A program made the translations under genes and the position numbers. This document shows positions 34,205-42,487 of a stretch of DNA of 64,000 nt, piece after piece (the stretch's first letter is position 1; every line of letters begins with the position of its first letter). The DNA is from Pseudomonadota bacterium (GTDB lineage: Bacteria; Pseudomonadota; Gammaproteobacteria; Burkholderiales; Burkholderiaceae_B): the NCBI GenBank assembly GCA_023440825.1, contig JAEXRL010000023.1:62001-126000 (forward strand). The letters are read 5' to 3'. The notes under the pieces were generated by a model, which was not told where the DNA came from, did not search any database, and saw only the letters and a list, made by a program, of their open reading frames with translations.

Positions 34205-34795
34205 TTATTTGTGTTCTTCTCCAGTAATAATTACCAGTACTTCAGTGTTGTCTTCAAGGGCGCGTAAACGGTGCCCGACTACCCCTAAAAACTGCAAATA
34301 ATCGCCTTTTCTCAGCATCATGACCTGAGAATCAAGCTGAATCTCCAAGGCGCCTTGGATAACAAAAAATATCTCTTCGCCAGAATGAAAGGCCAGTTCT
34401 TTGATTTCGGAGCGTTGCGACATGCGCAGAAAGAATGCAGTGGGATTGACGCCACCATCGGCCCGGCTCAGCGGGGCATATTCGTAGTCCCCCTTGCTGG
34501 CTTGCTGGTATTGGCGCTGTTCAGCGATGACGCGATGGAAGGGCAGCGTTTGCCCACTGCTTTGCTCACCCAATAAAGCTGCCGTCGAGGTTTGTAAGGC
34601 TTGTGCTAGTCTGATCAGCACAGCGACCGAGACGGTCTTTTCACCTCGCTCAAAGCGTGACAGGTGACTTTTGCTGATACCGGCGTTTAAGGCCAGTTGT
34701 TCTAAGGTCAGCCGCCGTTGCATACGTACTGCCCGCACCCTTTGGCCTAGCAGCTGTTTGTCAGTAGCCGCTGTGTTGTGTGTTGTTGTGCTCAC
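34205..34795 (-). CDS. XRE family regulator with C-terminal cupin domain
   Basis: This is a 196-residue regulator. Residues 12-66 form a helix-turn-helix (LGQRVRAVRMQRRLTLEQLA, NAGISKSHLSRFERGEKTVS). Residues about 110-195 are a cupin (FHSGEEIFFVIQGALEIQL, RKGDYLQFLGVVGHRLRAL) that probably senses a small ligand. The architecture resembles PuuR. It diverges from the aldolase/DctPQM genes over a 150-base gap containing two inverted repeats, so it likely controls that operon and itself. Confidence 0.88.
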   Translation of the reverse strand: MSTTTHNTAATDKQLLGQRVRAVRMQRRLTLEQLALNAGISKSHLSRFERGEKTVSVAVLIRLAQALQTSTAALLGEQSSGQTLPFHRVIAEQRQYQQASKGDYEYAPLSRADGGVNPTAFFLRMSQRSEIKELAFHSGEEIFFVIQGALEIQLDSQVMMLRKGDYLQFLGVVGHRLRALEDNTEVLVIITGEEHK

Positions 34796-34834
34796 GCTTT
34801 GTTTCTCTTGGAATGGGGTTTTGTCGCAGTAATC

Positions 34835-34850
34835 ATACTGTACTGAGTAT
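34835..34850. promoter_or_regulatory. Inverted repeat ATACT-N6-AGTAT, candidate XRE-cupin site
   Basis: The arms ATACT and AGTAT flank GTACTG, 40 bases upstream of the XRE-cupin start codon. A second repeat with a related A/T-rich core occurs about 60 bases on, suggesting paired binding sites. Confidence 0.35.
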
Positions 34851-34901
34851 AAACCCTTGCATTAAATAGCCGGTTTGAGATTGCCACGTCATTGTGCTTA
34901 T

Positions 34902-34920
34902 CTTTATACTTAATATAAAG
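34902..34920. promoter_or_regulatory. Inverted repeat CTTTATA-N5-TATAAAG, candidate operator
   Basis: The 7-base arms CTTTATA and TATAAAG are perfect complements around CTTAA, 25 bases before the aldolase start. A protein bound here would overlap the aldolase/TRAP promoter region. Confidence 0.4.
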
Positions 34921-34945
34921 GACAACACAGTCGCCCTTTGGGCAA

Positions 34946-35737
34946 ATGATTGGGGGATTACACAAGGTGGAACACACTGATATCGATCTTGCGACTCGAC
35001 AAAGCATTGAGCGCATGAAAACAGGCTTGGATTTTGGGCAATGGTCAGTAGAGGAAAAAGTGGCTCTGACCTGTCGCATGCTAGCGATGGAAAATCACTC
35101 CGAAACGCTGGCTGGGCAAATTACGGTCCGCAGTACAGAGGGTACTTTTTTGACTACGCCTATGGCGGTGGGTTTTGATGAAATCACTACGCGTGATGTC
35201 ATACGTATTAATCGTGACCTAGAAGTGCTGGATAGTGATCGCATGGCGAATCCTGCAGTGCGCTTCCATACCTGGATATACGATAAACGTCCTGATGTGA
35301 ATTGCATTGTGCACACTCACCCTCCCTATGTATCTGCCTTATCCATGATTGGTAAACCACTGGTGGTGGCACATATGGATGCCACGCCTTTTGCTGACGA
35401 TTGTGCGTTTTTACAAGAATGGCCAGGCTTACCTATTGCGGATGACGAGGGGGCAGTTATTTCTGCTGCTCTTGGTGATAAGCGCAGCATTTTGCTGGCA
35501 AATCACGGTTTTTTAACTGCTTGCTCATCTGTCGAAGAGGCAGCGTACTTAAGTCTGTTAATCGAGCGTGCTGCTCGGAATCAATTGGTCGCAATGAGCG
35601 CGGGTACGCTCAAAGAAGTGGACCCAGTACTCGCCCGGGAGTCACACGACTTTCTCTTGTTGCCGGGTGTGGTCAAGTCTAGCTTTGCCATGTTCGCGCG
35701 TCGTGCTTTGCGCCATCTCGGTCCAGTAGCTCCTTAA
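34946..35737 (+). CDS. Class II aldolase/adducin family protein
   Basis: This is a 263-residue member of the class II aldolase/adducin family, a zinc-dependent aldolase or decarboxylase. Zn-binding His residues are seen in IVHTHPPYVSAL (near residues 125-136) and LLANHGFLTACS; the family N-terminal helix CRMLAMENHSETLAGQ is present. A GTG at 34967 (then EHTDIDL) is an alternative start with a similar ribosome site. It heads an operon with a DctPQM transporter, so it probably acts on an imported sugar acid or hydroxy acid. Substrate unknown. Confidence 0.82.
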   Translation: MIGGLHKVEHTDIDLATRQSIERMKTGLDFGQWSVEEKVALTCRMLAMENHSETLAGQITVRSTEGTFLTTPMAVGFDEITTRDVIRINRDLEVLDSDRMANPAVRFHTWIYDKRPDVNCIVHTHPPYVSALSMIGKPLVVAHMDATPFADDCAFLQEWPGLPIADDEGAVISAALGDKRSILLANHGFLTACSSVEEAAYLSLLIERAARNQLVAMSAGTLKEVDPVLARESHDFLLLPGVVKSSFAMFARRALRHLGPVAP

Positions 35738-35775
35738 TTGATAGACGGCTTATTTCTTACGCTGGTGAAAATCTT

Positions 35776-36846
35776 ATGAAACGTTCTTCTTTTTCGTCGA
35801 CTCGACGTGGCTTGAAACAGGTACTTGCGGCGGCAGGTGTAGCGTTGGCGCTTGCGGCTCCCAATGTTTATGCCAAACGCGTTAATTGGGATGTGGCAGC
35901 ACACTTTCCCACTACGATGCCCTTAACGGGGGCTGCGATGAAGCGTATCTCCTTGTACCTGGATGAGGTCAGTGCAGGGCAAGTAAAACTGCGCTTTGTT
36001 GAGCCAGGTGCTTTGGTGCCACCTAATGAAATTTTGCAGTCACTGCAAATGGGCGCTATTGACGCGGCGTATTCTGCCCCCGGATTTTGGGCAGGGCAGG
36101 AGCCCGCTTTACAGGTGTTTGGTGGCTTGCCATTCGGTCCCGATCCTGAGTCCTTTTTAGCTTGGTTCTATGCAGGTGAAGGGCGTGAAATTTATCAGTC
36201 CCTGTATGACAAGTTCTCGGTGCATGCCATTCCTTGTGGACTGATCCCCGCCGAAGCAGCAGGTTGGTTCAACAAGCAGATCCAGAACACGGGTGATTTT
36301 AAAGGGCTAAAAATGCGTATTTTTGGCCTAGGTGGATTGGTGCTTGAGCGCTTTGGGGCGTCCCCACAGTTGCTGGGGGTCGGTGATACCATTCCTGCGC
36401 TGGAATTGGGCACCATTGATGCCGCAGAAATGGTTGTGCCGTCGATTGACTATCAATTCAAATTTCACCAATTAGCTAAGCATTACTATTTTCCTGGCTG
36501 GCACCAACGCACGACGTTCACGGATTTGCTCATTAACAAAAACGTGTGGAATAAGCTGGAAAAACCGCAACAGCAACTTATCGAGCTAGTGTGTAGTGAT
36601 GCGGTGCGCTACTCTCAGGCGCAAGGTCTATGGGAACAGCCCGAAGCCTTGAAAAAGATTGCGGCTGAAGGTGCAGTGATCGAGCGCTTGCCGGACGACG
36701 TGCTGCGTGCCCTGCGTACTACATGGGATGAGGTCGCTGCAGAACAGATGCAACTGAGCCCTAACTTTAAGCGAGCATTTGAATCTTTAAATCAATTTGT
36801 ACAGTCTCAGAAACAGTGGGATAGCTTACAAAAACTTGATCCTTGA
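35776..36846 (+). CDS. TRAP transporter substrate-binding protein DctP
   Basis: This is a 356-residue periplasmic DctP-family receptor. The N-terminus has a twin-arginine-like RR and a hydrophobic stretch ending near residue 34 (NVYAKR). The mature part has the TRAP features GALVPPNEILQSLQMGAIDA, FNKQIQNTGDFKGLKMRI (with the ligand-anchoring Arg) and ALELGTIDAAEMV. It lies 38 bases behind the aldolase gene and before dctQ and dctM. It belongs to the DctP subgroup that often binds oxo acids or lactate; ligand not determined. Confidence 0.9.
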   Translation: MKRSSFSSTRRGLKQVLAAAGVALALAAPNVYAKRVNWDVAAHFPTTMPLTGAAMKRISLYLDEVSAGQVKLRFVEPGALVPPNEILQSLQMGAIDAAYSAPGFWAGQEPALQVFGGLPFGPDPESFLAWFYAGEGREIYQSLYDKFSVHAIPCGLIPAEAAGWFNKQIQNTGDFKGLKMRIFGLGGLVLERFGASPQLLGVGDTIPALELGTIDAAEMVVPSIDYQFKFHQLAKHYYFPGWHQRTTFTDLLINKNVWNKLEKPQQQLIELVCSDAVRYSQAQGLWEQPEALKKIAAEGAVIERLPDDVLRALRTTWDEVAAEQMQLSPNFKRAFESLNQFVQSQKQWDSLQKLDP

Positions 36847-36888
36847 GTGATTTTCACGCGCTATTAACAGGTTTGTTCAGGCACTTTT

Positions 36889-37428
36889 ATGCGTTTAATT
36901 TTACGTCTTAGCCATGGCATAGATCGTTTTGTACTTGCCATAGGAAAGCTGGCTAGTGTGTTTTTGCTGCTCTTGGCTGCTCTCATTTTGTTGGATGTAT
37001 TAAGTCGCGGAAGTGCTTGGGCAAACTCAACCCGCTTGCAAGAACTAGAGTGGCATGTGCATGCAGGTATTTGTTTTTTTGTATTTGCCTACACCATGGT
37101 GTCTGATCGACATGTGCGGGTCGAACTATTGCGCGATCATTGGTCTGCTAAACGTCGAGCGTATACCGAGATAGCTGGTCTGCTATTTCTGTTCTTGCCT
37201 ATGGTGCTAGTCGTTTTGTACTACAGCACCTTGTTTGCGCATAATGCATGGGTAGCTGGCGAGGCATCGCCCTCGGCGACGGGTCTATCACATCGCTGGA
37301 TTATTAAAGCTTGTCAGCCCATAGGCTTTGCACTGTTGTTGCTGGCCGGAATTAGCCGATTGCTACGCCAGGTCATAGCAGTGTTACCGGCTAAGTATCA
37401 ACCTTCTCTTTCTGATACAAAATCCTGA
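36889..37428 (+). CDS. TRAP transporter small permease (DctQ)
   Basis: This is a 179-residue inner-membrane protein with four hydrophobic helices. The family pattern LQELEWHVHAGICFFVFAYT, followed by DRHVRVELLRD, is near residues 49-85. Its stop codon overlaps the start of the large permease gene by one base (TGATG), which is normal for coupled translation of the two membrane subunits. Confidence 0.88.
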   Translation: MRLILRLSHGIDRFVLAIGKLASVFLLLLAALILLDVLSRGSAWANSTRLQELEWHVHAGICFFVFAYTMVSDRHVRVELLRDHWSAKRRAYTEIAGLLFLFLPMVLVVLYYSTLFAHNAWVAGEASPSATGLSHRWIIKACQPIGFALLLLAGISRLLRQVIAVLPAKYQPSLSDTKS

Positions 37429-38783
37429 TGCCTCTTGAGTATATTCTTCCAGCGGGGATGTTTCTTGCCCTGTTCGTTCTGATCTTTAGCGGATTTCCCG
37501 TTGCATTTGTTTTGGGTGGCATAGGGGTCGCTTTTGCCGGTCTGGGCATCTACCTTGATGAAATTCCCGCCAGTCGCTTATTTTTATCTGCCCCACGAAT
37601 TTGGGGAAGTATTGGTGACAACTTGATTATGGTCGCCGTGCCCATGTATATCTTTATGGGCAATATGCTGGAGCGCTCGGGCATCGTGAAGCACTTGCTC
37701 GAAATGCTCAAATATTTGCTACAAAATGTCCGTGGCGGTATGGCCTATATGGTGGTGATTATGGGGACCGTATTGGCCGCCACAACAGGCATAGTGGGGG
37801 CGTCGGTGATTATGACGGCGGTGCTGGCACTGCCTATGATGATGGAGCTGAAGTACTCACGCCCTATTGCGGCAGGAACCATCGCGGCATCGGGCACCTT
37901 GGGGATCATCATTCCGCCTAGCATCATGCTGGTTATTATGGCCGATATGCTGTCCATCTCCGTCGGAGACCTGTTCTTGGGGGCTTTGCTACCCGGCCTG
38001 CTTTTGCCGTGTGTGTACCTGATCTTTTTATGGGTGTATTTCCGGCTCCGCCCGGATAGTGTGCCTCAGCCCACCAAGACGAGCGATACCTTGCCTTTGG
38101 GACAGCTACTACGTCTGGTCACCACAGGTGTGTTACCCCCGGTGTTTTTGATTGGTGCCGTGCTCGGTTCTATCTTCATGGGCTATGCCACGCCGACCGA
38201 GGCCTCCGGTGTAGGTGCCGTTGGGGCAATCGTATTGGCGGCTTGTAATAAAAGCTTGAATCTTCGCGTGCTCAAGGAAGCCTTGCAAGAGTCCGCCATT
38301 ACCATTGGCATGATCTTCATGATTTTTGCTGGCGCAACGATATTTGCGTACATCTTTCGTTTGTTAGGGGGGGAGCAGGCCATCATCACCCTCATTGAGA
38401 CCTTGAATCTGAGCGCTTGGGGCTTGCTTATTATTTTGCTAGTAGCTATTTTTGTTATGGGTTTTTTCTTTGATTGGATTGAGATTGCTTTAATTATCTT
38501 TCCCATCTTCGGGCCCATCATTGCTACGTTGGATTTCGGTACGCATGTCGACTCGGCACACTTATTGGTCTGGTTTGCGGTACTAGTGGCCATTAATTTA
38601 CAGACCTCTTACCTGACGCCTCCCTTTGGCTTTGCCCTATTTTATTTACGCAGCGTAGCCCCTCCTGAAATGCGTATTCATGACATCTACCGGGGCATTA
38701 TTCCGTTTGTCTTGTTGCAACTGTTTGTCATGGTTCTAGCACTGATGTTTCCAGCATTAGTGTTGTGGTTACCTTTCTCTTAA
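37428..38783 (+). CDS. TRAP transporter large permease (DctM)
   Basis: This is a 451-residue inner-membrane permease with about 12 helices. Motifs typical of DctM are AATTGIVGASVIMTAVLALP, the IAASGTLGIIIPPSIMLV helix pair, YATPTEASGVGAVGA and QTSYLTPPFGFALFYLR. With DctP and DctQ it completes a secondary, sodium-coupled high-affinity importer. Confidence 0.92.
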   Translation: MPLEYILPAGMFLALFVLIFSGFPVAFVLGGIGVAFAGLGIYLDEIPASRLFLSAPRIWGSIGDNLIMVAVPMYIFMGNMLERSGIVKHLLEMLKYLLQNVRGGMAYMVVIMGTVLAATTGIVGASVIMTAVLALPMMMELKYSRPIAAGTIAASGTLGIIIPPSIMLVIMADMLSISVGDLFLGALLPGLLLPCVYLIFLWVYFRLRPDSVPQPTKTSDTLPLGQLLRLVTTGVLPPVFLIGAVLGSIFMGYATPTEASGVGAVGAIVLAACNKSLNLRVLKEALQESAITIGMIFMIFAGATIFAYIFRLLGGEQAIITLIETLNLSAWGLLIILLVAIFVMGFFFDWIEIALIIFPIFGPIIATLDFGTHVDSAHLLVWFAVLVAINLQTSYLTPPFGFALFYLRSVAPPEMRIHDIYRGIIPFVLLQLFVMVLALMFPALVLWLPFS

Positions 38784-38865
38784 TCTGCAGAACATACTGA
38801 CACTCTCTCATCAAGGTATGCAAACTCGCGTTTTTGGCAGTAAAAGTTATGAGAGTGCAAAGGTG

Positions 38866-38888
38866 GTGCGGCAGTTTTTTTGCCGCAC
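38866..38888. terminator. Hairpin after dctM
   Basis: The stem GTGCGGCA / TGCCGCAC encloses a T-rich loop (GTTTTTT), 82 bases after the dctM stop and before the convergent FAD protein gene. No T-tract follows the stem, so it may act mainly as a transcript end protector. Confidence 0.45.
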
Positions 38889-38971
38889 TACGACAAAGCA
38901 CAGAGACGTTGTTTCTCCCTTTGAGTTTGATGTTGGCCTGTTAGTTTGACTGGTCGCAGTATTGGGAGCGC

Positions 38972-40519
38972 TTACATACAGTGATGCGACTCGGTCTTTG
39001 GGCTTAGTTCCACAGCAAGGCGCTCTGCTTGTTTGAGTGCAAGCCTAGCGTTAACGTCTAAGGAGACGGTCCAGAAATAGGTGCCTGTGGCCAAACTACC
39101 TAATACACTTATTTCAGCAATACGTTCATCGCTGCTATTGATCAAACAGCCTGTATCGAAGTCTAAGCGCAACCCACCATATGGATCAGGACAAACCAAG
39201 CCCTGCTGCAGTAACGAGTTCATCAGAGGGTCTTTAGTTTGCGTTATGTCTAGCGAAAAACTGGTGGCATTAATCAGGTAATCAACGTAATGGCAGTGTA
39301 GGGCGTTATTGGCTCCTGATAATTGAATCATAAGGCCTTTTTCGGTGTCAAAGCAGCGATGAAACTTTGGCAAAATCTGTAATGACTGAGTGCTAATGTA
39401 TTGCTGTAGTCGCATAGCATTTGCTAGAGGAAAGGTGGCTCGCCTTGTCATCCACAGTGATCGCCACTCAGAATAAAATCGTTCTCGCTCTGGTAGGGCC
39501 AAGAGGTGCCAGACTTGCTCAATAACGTCATTCAGTGAGATAGCAACGTTTTGCCATAGGCGTGGCGAGTTAAGTGAGACAGATATTTCATGTTCAAGTG
39601 CGGCGTGTGGGTGCAGGTCCGCTCCCATCATCTCGCTCATGTTGTAGGTAGTCCCTGTTTTAGCCAAACTGCTTGTTAAGACTGTTAAGACATCGCTAAG
39701 GGTTAATGAGCCGTTGTTGTCTTTCGAGAGCGCAAGGAATTGTTCAATGTTTAACGGCTCTACTTGACGTGGAATACCTAGCTGACTGCGCACAGAGGGT
39801 AGACGTCCATTTCGTGAGGTAGCGATAATCTCGCCGGTATGTCCTTGCTGTTTCAGTGCGACAATGGCATCAATGGCGCTTAAGCTTGTCCCTATGATTC
39901 CGACCTTCGAATTTTTGGGGATAGTATCGACTAAAGTTCGGACCGGGTAGGGGCTATTGAAATAGTTGGGGTGTTTTTCCAGATGAGGAAAAGCAATGGA
40001 AGGTAGATTGCCATTACACAAAACAACACGGCTTGCCCAGTGCAGTGACCCTTGTGGTGTATGAAGTTGTGGGCCATCAATGGGTGAGCGCGTAATACGG
40101 CATATCGTATCCTGTACATGCCGTAACGTTATCCCCATCTTAGTGGCTTTAAGTAAAGTCTTCTGCCACACATCTTGTAAATACAGTCCAAAAAGCGGAC
40201 GTGCGACAAAATCGTCAGCATTTATTTTTTTCACATCATAGTTTTGTAGCAATACGTCAGATTGCCGTTGCATCCATGCTAAGAAATGATCTCTATGTTG
40301 GGCATAGGCCGACATTTTTCCGGCTGGAATGTTCAACAGGTTACTACTCAGGTCACTGCCATATGGCCCGCCTGGGCCAATAGTGGGGGATGGCTCAAAT
40401 ACGATGATGTGAAGGTTACTGTTGTCGCTTTGCGTTTGAATGAGATCGATAAATTGGGCTAGAAAAGAAATGGCCGTTGAGCCGCCACCTATAATTGCTA
40501 AATCTGCTCGTTGATCCAT
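38972..40519 (-). CDS. FAD/NAD(P)-binding protein (NAD_binding_9 type)
   Basis: This 515-residue protein has an N-terminal dinucleotide-binding fold (ADLAIIGGGSTAISFLAQ), then GPGGPYGSDLSSNLLNIPAG, and a second Rossmann-like motif (KVGIIGTSLSAIDAIVALK) near residue 220. The order fits the large group annotated as FAD/NAD(P)-binding protein or L-lysine/ornithine monooxygenase-like flavoproteins. I use the ATG preceded by GGAG; a GTG five codons upstream (near 40534) is also open. It follows a Bug receptor gene on the same strand and is probably co-transcribed. Its reaction is unknown. Confidence 0.72.
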   Translation of the reverse strand: MDQRADLAIIGGGSTAISFLAQFIDLIQTQSDNSNLHIIVFEPSPTIGPGGPYGSDLSSNLLNIPAGKMSAYAQHRDHFLAWMQRQSDVLLQNYDVKKINADDFVARPLFGLYLQDVWQKTLLKATKMGITLRHVQDTICRITRSPIDGPQLHTPQGSLHWASRVVLCNGNLPSIAFPHLEKHPNYFNSPYPVRTLVDTIPKNSKVGIIGTSLSAIDAIVALKQQGHTGEIIATSRNGRLPSVRSQLGIPRQVEPLNIEQFLALSKDNNGSLTLSDVLTVLTSSLAKTGTTYNMSEMMGADLHPHAALEHEISVSLNSPRLWQNVAISLNDVIEQVWHLLALPERERFYSEWRSLWMTRRATFPLANAMRLQQYISTQSLQILPKFHRCFDTEKGLMIQLSGANNALHCHYVDYLINATSFSLDITQTKDPLMNSLLQQGLVCPDPYGGLRLDFDTGCLINSSDERIAEISVLGSLATGTYFWTVSLDVNARLALKQAERLAVELSPKTESHHCM

Positions 40520-40572
40520 GCTGAGCTCCAGCACGAAGCACGCTCATGTAGGGCGCGCTTCGTTACAGAAAA

Positions 40573-41541
40573 TTATTTCAAATTTGCGTTTTTGACGACT
40601 TCAGTCCAAATAGCGACTTCCTCTTGTAGGGCTTGATTAGTCTCCGAGGGTGAGGACGGTACAGCGTCAGCACCTTGTGTACTCATTGCCGACTGAACAC
40701 TGCTAACTTGTGCTGCTTGTTTCATGGCATCCGAAAGGCGATCAAGAATGTCCTTGGGAGTACCTTTAGGGGCTAATAGGACATAACGCGTACTGATATC
40801 AAAATCCTTTACACCTTGCTCTTGTAAAGTGGGCACCTCGGGCAAGGAGCTAGAGCGTTCACTTGTAGTGATACCGATGAAGCGTAATTTAGGATTTTTT
40901 ACATGCCCCATTAAGGTGGGCATCGTGTCAAAAATAAGGTCAACTTGTCCGCCGATCAAATCGCTGAGTGCGGGTCCACTACCTTGATAAGGGACGTGTA
41001 AGAGCTCAGTCTCTGTCGCTTGTTGGAATTTTTCTCCCACCATGTGCTGAGATGAGCCATATCCTGCTGAGCCATAGGAGAGCTCGCCTTTCCTATCTTT
41101 GGCTAGAGCGATGAGCTCTTGTACATTTTTAGCCGGTAAATCGCTACGTACAACGATGGCTAATGGAGTCGAAGTAGCCATTGAGACTCCTTCAAAAGCA
41201 CTTGGGAATTCATATTGCTGTTTTTTTGAGGGCAGCAAAGAGTTAATGGCCAAGCTGCCTAAAGCACCAAGCAGTATGGTGTAACCGTCTGCTTTAGCGG
41301 CCGCTACAAATTGTGCACCTATTTCCCCCGCTGCTCCTGCCTTATTTTCCACAATGATGGTTTGCTTGAGGACTTTTCTGAGCTCGTCGGCATAGGCGCG
41401 AGCAGAAAAATCTGTTGCTCCGCCAGGGGGGTAGGGAACCACCATTCTGATGGGATTAGAAGGCCAGCTATTTGCTAGGGCGGTCGTACTTGCTCCTGCA
41501 ATAAGCAGACCTAAAACGAATTTCTTTACATGCTTTTTCAT
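40573..41541 (-). CDS. Bug-type tripartite tricarboxylate transporter substrate-binding protein
   Basis: This is a 322-residue periplasmic Bug receptor. The signal peptide ends near residue 23 (TALANS). Mature motifs are WPSNPIRMVVPYPPGGATDF, HVPYQGSGPALSD and LAPKGTP. RBS AGGAG. It diverges from an iclR gene over 152 bases containing a perfect ATCCCATT palindrome just upstream of its own start. The FAD/NAD(P)-binding gene follows on the same strand. The ligand may be the acid degraded by the divergent CoA operon. Confidence 0.88.
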   Translation of the reverse strand: MKKHVKKFVLGLLIAGASTTALANSWPSNPIRMVVPYPPGGATDFSARAYADELRKVLKQTIIVENKAGAAGEIGAQFVAAAKADGYTILLGALGSLAINSLLPSKKQQYEFPSAFEGVSMATSTPLAIVVRSDLPAKNVQELIALAKDRKGELSYGSAGYGSSQHMVGEKFQQATETELLHVPYQGSGPALSDLIGGQVDLIFDTMPTLMGHVKNPKLRFIGITTSERSSSLPEVPTLQEQGVKDFDISTRYVLLAPKGTPKDILDRLSDAMKQAAQVSSVQSAMSTQGADAVPSSPSETNQALQEEVAIWTEVVKNANLK

Positions 41542-41556
41542 TGTCCACTCCTAGTT

Positions 41557-41573
41557 ATCCCATTTAATGGGAT
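41557..41573. promoter_or_regulatory. Perfect palindrome ATCCCATT-T-AATGGGAT, candidate IclR operator
   Basis: The 8-base arms are exact complements around one T, 15 bases upstream of the Bug start. A second copy of the half-site AATGGGATTT occurs about 8 bases upstream of the divergent iclR GTG. Two sites at the two ends of the gap suggest joint control of both transcription units. Confidence 0.55.
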
Positions 41574-41693
41574 TTGTTTTCCATAATTTGATTTTTTATA
41601 AAAGAATATATACCATACCTATAAAGCTTCTACCAAGAAAAACTAGGATTCGCGATAAAATAATGGTTCTTTAATTCAAATAATGGGATTTAA

Positions 41694-42464
41694 GTGGATA
41701 AGACGCTTATTAAAGGCTTATATGTGCTCGAAACGATCAGTCGTCTGAATGATGACTCGTTGACTCTGGATGAGATCGCAACCCTGGTCGGGCTTTCCCG
41801 CAGCAATGTGCATCGTACGTTGCAAACTTTGGTGCATACAGGGTATGTACGCCGTGATTCAGCTACCGGCGTGTATCAGTGCACATTAAAAATGTTTGAG
41901 CTGGGTGTGACCCAGCTTATTAAGTTAGAGGCTCGTAAGCTAGCGCCACCATTTATGCGCGAGCTTGCCCGCCTGACGGGAGAAACAGTCCATTTGTCTG
42001 TTTTAGATGGGGTAGATGTGGTGTATGTGGACAAGATAGATAGTCCTCAGCCGCTTATTGCTTATTCCACCGTGGGGGGCAGAGCACCCGCCTATGCGGT
42101 AGCAACCGGTAAGGCTTTGCTTGCGTTTCAGGCGCCAGACTATCTGGAGCGTTACGTGGATACGATCGAAAAGCACACTAATGACACGCATACTTCTTTA
42201 GCCGTGTTGAAAGAAGAACTCGCGCAAGTGACTCGTATTGGATACGCCATTAATCGTGGGGAATGGCGAGAAGGCATAGGAGGTGTGGCAGCACCTGTGT
42301 TTAATGGTTTGGATAAAGTTGTTGCGGCTTTGGGGCTGTCAGGGCCGTTAAGTCGGCTTACGCCACAAAAGATGGCTGAGTACGCATTAGCCGTACAGCA
42401 ATCCGCACGAGAGTTGTCTACGCACATGGGTTATCAAGGTACTTATTTAAGCCTTGCAACGTAA
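41694..42464 (+). CDS. IclR family transcriptional regulator
   Basis: This is a 256-residue IclR regulator starting at GTG. The wHTH is in residues 1-60 (GLYVLETISRLNDDSLTLDE, TLVGLSRSNVHRTLQTLVHT). The GAF-type domain contains APAYAVATGKALLAF and EGIGGVAAPVFNGLDK. The CoA-transferase gene follows on the same strand after 23 bases, so it heads the CoA-ester operon and probably senses its substrate. Confidence 0.88.
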   Translation: MDKTLIKGLYVLETISRLNDDSLTLDEIATLVGLSRSNVHRTLQTLVHTGYVRRDSATGVYQCTLKMFELGVTQLIKLEARKLAPPFMRELARLTGETVHLSVLDGVDVVYVDKIDSPQPLIAYSTVGGRAPAYAVATGKALLAFQAPDYLERYVDTIEKHTNDTHTSLAVLKEELAQVTRIGYAINRGEWREGIGGVAAPVFNGLDKVVAALGLSGPLSRLTPQKMAEYALAVQQSARELSTHMGYQGTYLSLAT

Positions 42465-42487
42465 ATACAGCATTACTTGGAGTAATA

